Program-made: the position numbers and the translations under genes
The notes under the pieces: generated by a model
What the model saw: the letters and a program-made list of their open reading frames with translations, nothing else
Databases searched by the model: none
Told to the model about the DNA's origin: nothing
Source: Nocardiopsis_B mangrovi
GTDB taxonomy: Bacteria; Actinomycetota; Actinomycetes; Streptosporangiales; Streptosporangiaceae
Length of the DNA stretch: 64,000 nt
Assembly (NCBI RefSeq): GCF_042653925.1
Contig: NZ_JBHSFQ010000009.1
Location: 1-64,000 of the forward strand
Direction of reading: 5' to 3'
In this document: positions 59,445-64,000 of the stretch, one piece after another
Layout of the letters: each line of letters opens with the position of its first letter
Position numbering within the stretch: the first letter of the stretch is position 1

Positions 59445-60467
59445 GTGTCCTTGACGAGCGTCCCCCCTGTGCCCGCCCGGAACCGACCCTCCCCGCGATC
59501 CGGCCCCCCGCGCGTGCGCCCCGCGCGCACCGCGTTCGCGGGGCTGATGGCCGGAGTCCTCGTCGCGCTGGCGCCCGCCGCGCCGGCGCTGGCCGACGAC
59601 CGCCACAGCTTCGACCTCGGCGCCATCAGCAACCCCGATTGGATGGCCGGGATCAGCGACGACACCAGCCTCGCCGCGCTGTCGATCCCCGGCACCCACG
59701 ACACCATGGCGCGCGACGTCACCCCGCTGGCCGAGACCCAGGAGAGCCCGCTCCCCGAACAACTCGACGCCGGGGTGCGCGCGCTCGACATCCGCACGCG
59801 GCACTTCAAGGACGCGTTCACGATCCACCACGGCGCGGTCTACCTGAACGCGAACTTCACCGATGTGCTCCGGCAGACCACCGACTTCCTGCGCGCGAAC
59901 CCCACTGAGACCGTCCTCATGCGCATCAAGCCCGAGCACACCGCGGCGGAGAACACGCGCACCTACGAGGAGACGCTCGACTGGTACCTCACGGAGAACC
60001 CCGATACGGCCGGGCTGGCGCGCGACCACATCTGGACGCCGTCGGGCGGTCAGGCCGCCACCCGGATCCCCGACCTGGGCGAGGTGCGCGGCAAGATCGT
60101 CATCCTCCAGAACTTCGACGGAGCGGGCACGGTCTACGGCCCCACGTGGGCGGGCGCGGGGATGTCCATCCAGGACGCGTACCAGGTGCCCACCCTCTTC
60201 GACATCGCGGGCAAGTGGGACAAGGCCCGCTCCCACTTCGAGGCCACCCGGAGCGGCCCCGCCGGCGTCCTGCACGTCAACCACTTCAGCGGGACCGGGC
60301 TCGGCGCCTTCCCCATGCAGGTCGCGGCGGGCGGCCTCGGGTTCCGGGGCGTCAACGACTACGGCCTCGCCTACCTGCGTGACACCGACCTGCCGCGCAC
60401 GGGCGTGGTCATGACGGACTACCCCGGCCCGGGCCTCGTCGAGGAGATCCTCGCCGAGAACCCATAG
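59445..60467 (+). CDS. Secreted phosphatidylinositol-specific phospholipase C-like protein
   Basis: The 340-residue precursor has a long N-terminal basic stretch and signal peptide (FAGLMAGVLVALAPAAPALA), then a PI-PLC X domain: LAALSIPGTHDTMARDV with the first catalytic His, LDIRTRHFKDAFTIHHGAVYLN with the second, and VLMRIKPEHT. It would cleave phosphatidylinositol outside the cell. The start GTG at 59445 is the last one before the signal peptide. Its stop lies 21 bases before CRISPR array 2. Confidence 0.9.
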   Translation: MSLTSVPPVPARNRPSPRSGPPRVRPARTAFAGLMAGVLVALAPAAPALADDRHSFDLGAISNPDWMAGISDDTSLAALSIPGTHDTMARDVTPLAETQESPLPEQLDAGVRALDIRTRHFKDAFTIHHGAVYLNANFTDVLRQTTDFLRANPTETVLMRIKPEHTAAENTRTYEETLDWYLTENPDTAGLARDHIWTPSGGQAATRIPDLGEVRGKIVILQNFDGAGTVYGPTWAGAGMSIQDAYQVPTLFDIAGKWDKARSHFEATRSGPAGVLHVNHFSGTGLGAFPMQVAAGGLGFRGVNDYGLAYLRDTDLPRTGVVMTDYPGPGLVEEILAENP

Positions 60468-60488
60468 TCGAAGAAGTCGTCCCCGCCC

Positions 60489-60821
60489 CCGTCCGCCCCG
60501 CGCATGCGGGGCGGATCCCAGGTCGCGCGCGGTCCACACCGCCGGGCCCGGTTCACCCCCGCGTGTGCGGGGCGGACCTCGCCGGCCAGCTCCTGCGCTT
60601 CGGCGACGCCGGTTCATCCCCGCGTCTGCGGGGCGAACCGGACGATGAGCACCTACCGATTCGCCGAGAACGGTTCATCCCCGCGTCTGCGGGGCGGACT
60701 ACGCCGCCGATACCCGGCTGCTTCTGACGTTCGGTTCATCCCCGCGTCTGCGGGGCGGACATCCGCTCCCGCTCCGGACGTGGTAAGCGGCCCGGTTCAT
60801 CCCCGCGTCTGCGGGGCGGAC
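60489..60821 (-). CRISPR. CRISPR array 2, type I-E (6 repeats, 5 spacers)
   Basis: Repeats at 60489-60516 (degenerate), 60550-60577, 60611-60638, 60672-60699, 60733-60760 and 60794-60821 have a strict 61-base period with 33-base spacers. The plus-strand repeat contains GGTTCATCCCCGCG then TCTGCGGGGCGGAC, differing from array 1 by one base in the loop (T for C). The repeat at 60550 is a variant (GTGTGC) and that at 60611 ends GAAC. Reading is leftward, from the cas side. Confidence 0.96.
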
Positions 60822-60863
60822 ACTGAGTGAGCTGGGGTTTCGTGGCGGCCGAATACCGTTCGG
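60822..60863 (-). promoter_or_regulatory. Leader of CRISPR array 2
   Basis: It is the 42-base segment between array 2 and the cas6e stop, 95% identical to the leader of array 1. Its promoter must lie between here and cas6e or in the operon itself. Confidence 0.85.
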
Positions 60864-60903
60864 TGGACGATGGTGCCCAGCCCCACGAAGCGTTCCTCAC
60901 CCT

Positions 60904-61656
60904 TCACCTGTGCGCCGAGGCCAGGGTGACCAGGCCGCACCCATAGGCCTTCGCCCGGCCGATTCCGCCGGTGAGTGTCCGGCGGAAGGCCTCCGGATCG
61001 GTGACGCGGAGGAGGCCTTCCAGCGTCACCGTGCGGATGACGACCGGTCGGCTCTTGGCGGCCGATCTCCAGAATCGGAGTTTGCGGCTGTCCCTCGTCT
61101 CGACCGCGTAGGCCATCTCCGGCTCGGCTCCGTCGCCCGCCAAGGCCGTAACAGGCAGTGGAGCCGAACTCCGGAGGAGCTCGAACCCCCAGCCCCGCGC
61201 GCGGTCGGCGAACCAGCCGATCTGGCTGTCGGCGCCGACCAGCGGGACGACGGTGCCGCGCTCCCGTCGGCCCTCGTCCTCCAGCCCTTCCTTGAGCTTT
61301 CCCGGCTGCGTCTTGGTCGGGTTCACCGTCGCCCGGAACACGTACCGGTGACCCTCCGCGATCCGGTCCAGCAACGGGGCGTACTCCCGGCTTTCGAAGG
61401 GCGCGTCCGAGGCCGGCCAGCCGTACGGGTCGACCACATGGTGCAAATCGGGCTTGTCCGGTGAGACCATCCACAGCACCGGGCGGCGCCAGTCGTCGGT
61501 GTCCAGCCGCCACAGCACGCGCGGTCCCGCGGCGGCGTCGGTCGGCGGGGTGCGCGGGAACGCCTGGAGGACCGACGCGTGCACCAGCTGCGGACTCCCG
61601 AGGTAGCGCACGGCGCCTTGGCGCCGCGGGTTGATGAACGTCCTGGTCAGATACAT
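60904..61656 (-). CDS. cas6e: Cas6e/CasE crRNA endonuclease (type I-E)
   Basis: The 250-residue protein has the Cas6e pattern: MYLTRTFINPRRQGAVRYLG, SPQLVHASVLQAF with catalytic His26, and a C-terminal Gly-rich loop LTGGIGRAKAYGCGLVTLA. It cuts the repeat hairpin to release crRNAs and stays bound in Cascade. The gene follows cas5e by 2 bases. It is immediately followed by the array leader; cas1 and cas2 do not follow. Confidence 0.95.
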   Translation of the reverse strand: MYLTRTFINPRRQGAVRYLGSPQLVHASVLQAFPRTPPTDAAAGPRVLWRLDTDDWRRPVLWMVSPDKPDLHHVVDPYGWPASDAPFESREYAPLLDRIAEGHRYVFRATVNPTKTQPGKLKEGLEDEGRRERGTVVPLVGADSQIGWFADRARGWGFELLRSSAPLPVTALAGDGAEPEMAYAVETRDSRKLRFWRSAAKSRPVVIRTVTLEGLLRVTDPEAFRRTLTGGIGRAKAYGCGLVTLASAHR

Positions 61657-61658
61657 CC

Positions 61659-62459
61659 TCAGTCCTCCCCGTCCAGCAGGTCCATGGCGTCGTCGCCGTC
61701 GAACCTCGGCGGTCCGGCGTCCGTCGTGACCAGATGTCGCACCGGTCGCTGCCCGAAGACCCGGTTGAACGCCTCGCCGCCGGCGGGGAGGTCCGGGTAG
61801 AGGTCGTCGCCCTCAGGATCGTCCACGGTGACCGGCAGCGGGCCCGGCGGTGTCGGCTCGACCCCGTCGCGCTCCGCCGCCCACTTCTGCCATGCGGTGG
61901 CGCCCTCCCACGGGATCCCGTCGTCCATGTCCTGCAAGGAGCGCTCCAAGGCGATCCCGCTGAAGAGTCCCACCAGCACCGGCCGGTCGGGCGGGCAGGA
62001 GCGGCGACCGAGTGAGAGCGGGTATCGGGGCGCCTTAAGGGCGTCCCGCACGGCGGCGAGGAGCGCCGCCTGTCTGGGGCCCTCGCCCTCGAACGCCGCG
62101 ACGAAGACCGCGTCCTGGAGGTAGTGCCGCCGCGACACCTTCCCTTCGCCCGGCTTCAGCGGCGTCTTCCCGTCGGCGGTCGGCAACCGTTGCCGTTGCG
62201 GGTCGAGCGGCCCGTGGGACGCCGCGGACATGGTGTGGTAGTCCACGAGCAGGGTCCCCGGCCGGTCCACGCGCACGCCGAAGCGCAGCGCCGCGAGGTC
62301 GGACAGGTCGGCGCCGCGCGGGCGGCCGAGGGCCGCCGCGCACAGGCCGATCACCCCCGACTTCGTCGGCTGCGACAGCGTGCCCCGCGTGTTGTACCTG
62401 GTGGCCACGCCCCACGACTGCAACGGGCTGCTGAGGACCAGTGCGAGCACGTCAGGCAT
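61659..62459 (-). CDS. cas5e: Cas5e/CasD Cascade subunit
   Basis: The 266-residue protein has the Cas5e N-terminus LALVLSSPLQSWGVATRYNT with TKSGVIGLCAAALG, and the conserved RRHYLQDAVFVAAF. It caps the 5' handle of the crRNA in Cascade. Its start overlaps the cas7e stop by 8 bases. Confidence 0.95.
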   Translation of the reverse strand: MPDVLALVLSSPLQSWGVATRYNTRGTLSQPTKSGVIGLCAAALGRPRGADLSDLAALRFGVRVDRPGTLLVDYHTMSAASHGPLDPQRQRLPTADGKTPLKPGEGKVSRRHYLQDAVFVAAFEGEGPRQAALLAAVRDALKAPRYPLSLGRRSCPPDRPVLVGLFSGIALERSLQDMDDGIPWEGATAWQKWAAERDGVEPTPPGPLPVTVDDPEGDDLYPDLPAGGEAFNRVFGQRPVRHLVTTDAGPPRFDGDDAMDLLDGED

Positions 62460-63621
62460 CGGCCACGCCGATCAGCCGCGCCACCTGCCGCCGGGCCTCG
62501 GTCAGCGCCTCGGGCAGCGGGTGTGCGGCCGGGAGCGGCGATACCGTCCCCGTCCCCACCCGCTCGCCATCCGCCAGCCACGCGGGGTAGACGGCCGCAC
62601 TGAACTCGGGCGACGTCCCATAGGCCGCGTCCTGGTTGGCGTGGTGACCGACCAGTCGGCGCACCGATTCCGCCAGGTGCCCGGAGGAGCCTCCGAACAC
62701 GGGGTGCTCGAACGCCGCGGCCAGGCTCACCGGCTGGTCGCGCCGCACCGACACCAGGGCGAAGTCGGGCCGGGTGTTGTTCGCGAAGCTCGTCCGCTTG
62801 CCCGTGGGCATGCTGAGCAGGAACGAGCGGGCGAATGCCACCGCCATGTCGGCCGCGTACCCCAGATCGCCGCCCAGGTTCTCGGCGAGCGATCGCAGAT
62901 CTACCGTCGCGTACCGGTACATGGTCGCGGCGTTGAACTCGATGGTTCCGATCATCCCGGCGCCGGTCTCGTCGGCGTCGTTGTCGGCGTCGTCCACTGC
63001 GGTGTAGTAGTCGAACTCCGATTCCACCTCGTGCGTGGAGATCGCGTGCGCCACCTGGCAGGCCGCGTCGACGTTGAGGGTGGGCTCGGTCGCGATCATC
63101 CGGCCGAACATCGCGACCGCGGGCGGATGCCCGGTGGCGATCGTGGCCCGGAGGCCGAGGTCCTTGAGTAGCTTGTCCAGGTTCTTGGCGTTCCCGGCCG
63201 CGGCCCGGAGGTCGTCCTTGGCGCCCAGCAGGGCGTCGACCAGCCGCGTGCGCTGGTCCACACCGAGGAACAGGAGGTAGTCGGTGGCGGTCCGGCCGTT
63301 CTTCTTGGCCGTCTTGACCTCGAACACCGACCGTACAGCGGCCTCGGCGATGACGGCCGCGTGTTCACCGAGGCCGGGGGCGCGCTCGCCGAGTTCGCGG
63401 GCCACGATCTCCGGCAGCCGTTTGGTGCGCTGCGAGATCGGTACCGCGGCCCCGGCGACCTCGGACTCCAGCGCTTTGCGGGTCGCCCGCTTCCACGCCT
63501 GGGACGAGACGCGCAGCCGCCGCGCACCGCCGTACACGGCGGTCTTGGGGCTGCCGTTGTCATCCCGGTTGATGTTGGCGGGCGGGACCACCTGGAGGGC
63601 GTGGACGTCGAGAAAAGCCAT
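62452..63621 (-). CDS. cas7e: Cas7e/CasC Cascade backbone subunit
   Basis: The 389-residue protein matches Cas7e: FLDVHALQVVPPANINRDDN, SPKTAVYGGARRLRVSSQAW, RMIATEPTLNVDAACQVAHA, ESEFDYYTAVDD and GMIGTIEFNAATMYRYATVD. Six copies would coat the crRNA. The ATG at 63621 has GAGGAA upstream and is one base from the cse2 stop. Confidence 0.96.
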   Translation of the reverse strand: MAFLDVHALQVVPPANINRDDNGSPKTAVYGGARRLRVSSQAWKRATRKALESEVAGAAVPISQRTKRLPEIVARELGERAPGLGEHAAVIAEAAVRSVFEVKTAKKNGRTATDYLLFLGVDQRTRLVDALLGAKDDLRAAAGNAKNLDKLLKDLGLRATIATGHPPAVAMFGRMIATEPTLNVDAACQVAHAISTHEVESEFDYYTAVDDADNDADETGAGMIGTIEFNAATMYRYATVDLRSLAENLGGDLGYAADMAVAFARSFLLSMPTGKRTSFANNTRPDFALVSVRRDQPVSLAAAFEHPVFGGSSGHLAESVRRLVGHHANQDAAYGTSPEFSAAVYPAWLADGERVGTGTVSPLPAAHPLPEALTEARRQVARLIGVADA

Positions 63622-63622
63622 G

Positions 63623-64000
63623 TCATTCCTCATCGGATACGGGGGTGTCGGTCGTGTCGGTTCCGGACGGGGATCCGGTGTGGGCGGTGGCGTAGAAGTC
63701 GCGGCCCCAGCGCATCGCCGCGTAGCCGCGCCCCTTCGGGCGGGACCAGGCGTCGATGTCGTCGGCGAGCTGCACGTAGTCGAGGGGGATGCCCTCCTTG
63801 CGGAGCATGGGGATGAGCCCGCGCAGATGGCCGACGAGCTCGGTGGTGGAGTGCGCGGTGATGGCCGCCTCCAGACGGCGGACGATCCCGGCGTTCTCCG
63901 AGGCGAACTGCGGCTGCGCCGGTTTCCTTGCCGGGCTCCCCTCCCCGCCCCCCGACGACGATCTGCGCACGCACAGCTCGCGGCAGGCGCGGCCCATCGA
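63623..64000 (-). CDS. cse2: Cse2/CasB Cascade small subunit (cut by window edge)
   Basis: The C-terminal 125 residues are present, with GIVRRLEAAITAHSTTELVG, GHLRGLIPMLRKEGIPLDY and DIDAWSRPKGRGYAAMRWGR, matching the Cse2 end. The frame continues past base 64000, so the start is outside. Cas8e (Cse1) and Cas3 would be expected further to the right. Confidence 0.9.
   Translation of the reverse strand, partial: SMGRACRELCVRRSSSGGGEGSPARKPAQPQFASENAGIVRRLEAAITAHSTTELVGHLRGLIPMLRKEGIPLDYVQLADDIDAWSRPKGRGYAAMRWGRDFYATAHTGSPSGTDTTDTPVSDEE

Noticed and set aside
56180..60467. Genes between the two CRISPR arrays as a linked defence module
   Set aside because: They encode an aldolase, a pseudo-isochorismatase, a lipase-type enzyme and small proteins in mixed orientation, with no nuclease, helicase or toxin pattern.

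Overview
The window is very GC-rich, densely coded actinomycete DNA. It carries a WhiJ/DUF397/anti-sigma-like ATPase set, ROK, DeoR, WYL, PadR and many TetR regulators, an actinobacterial-type xylose isomerase, and overlapping start/stop codons in operons. The gene mix fits a Nocardiopsis- or Streptomyces-like soil actinomycete; the genus is inference. No rRNA or tRNA gene was recognised.

Layout. 1-310: end of an IS481-type insertion sequence. 366-2616: an operon of an AGE-family sugar isomerase and a PfkB fructokinase, plausibly mannose to fructose to fructose-6-phosphate. 3376-10148: a membrane protein, a TetR with its operator, an HTH protein, a cytochrome P450 and TetR divergent around an 18-bp palindrome, a Nudix-like protein, and an iron-box-preceded siderophore-interacting protein. 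10616-15380: a secreted SGNH hydrolase, then xylA and a divergent ROK repressor. 15442-16622: a trypsin-like protease coupled to a small protein that resembles the protease's own N-terminal domain. 16775-19379: a WhiJ-type regulatory set. 19465-25628: an EF-hand protein, an OmpR-type two-component operon with a poly-Asp protein, and a P-loop NTPase coupled to an ABC exporter. 25837-34647: PhzF-like, VOC, DeoR, a GDPD-fold pseudoenzyme, TetR, WYL regulator/epoxide hydrolase, and a PadR/ABC exporter locus whose permease is broken. 34684-36867: CGNR-like protein, zinc-ribbon protein, and a double-psi-barrel protein anchored by a C-terminal membrane helix. 37017-41130: branched-chain 2-oxoacid dehydrogenase E1alpha-E1beta-E2 with a divergent Lrp regulator. 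41152-46944: tripartite tricarboxylate transporter (TctABC) and a divergent CitA/CitB-type two-component system. 47019-55476: methyltransferase, acyltransferase-3/SGNH, GNAT, secreted lipase, and a large LuxR (LAL) regulator.

55523-64000 is a type I-E CRISPR-Cas region. The operon runs leftward, cse2 (cut by the window edge)-cas7e-cas5e-cas6e, straight into array 2 (6 repeats, 5 spacers), with no cas1 or cas2 between cas6e and the array. A second small array (4 repeats, 3 spacers) lies about 5 kb away with a nearly identical 42-nt leader and a short cas6e-like relic beyond it. Between the arrays sit unrelated cargo genes: an isochorismatase-fold protein without its catalytic residues, a dihydrodipicolinate-synthase-like aldolase, a tiny secreted protein and a PI-PLC-like protein.

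The most notable points are the two-array arrangement with a shared leader and relic, the duplicated protease N-domain, two pseudoenzymes, the decayed exporter permease, and several palindromic or tandem operator sites next to their likely regulators.
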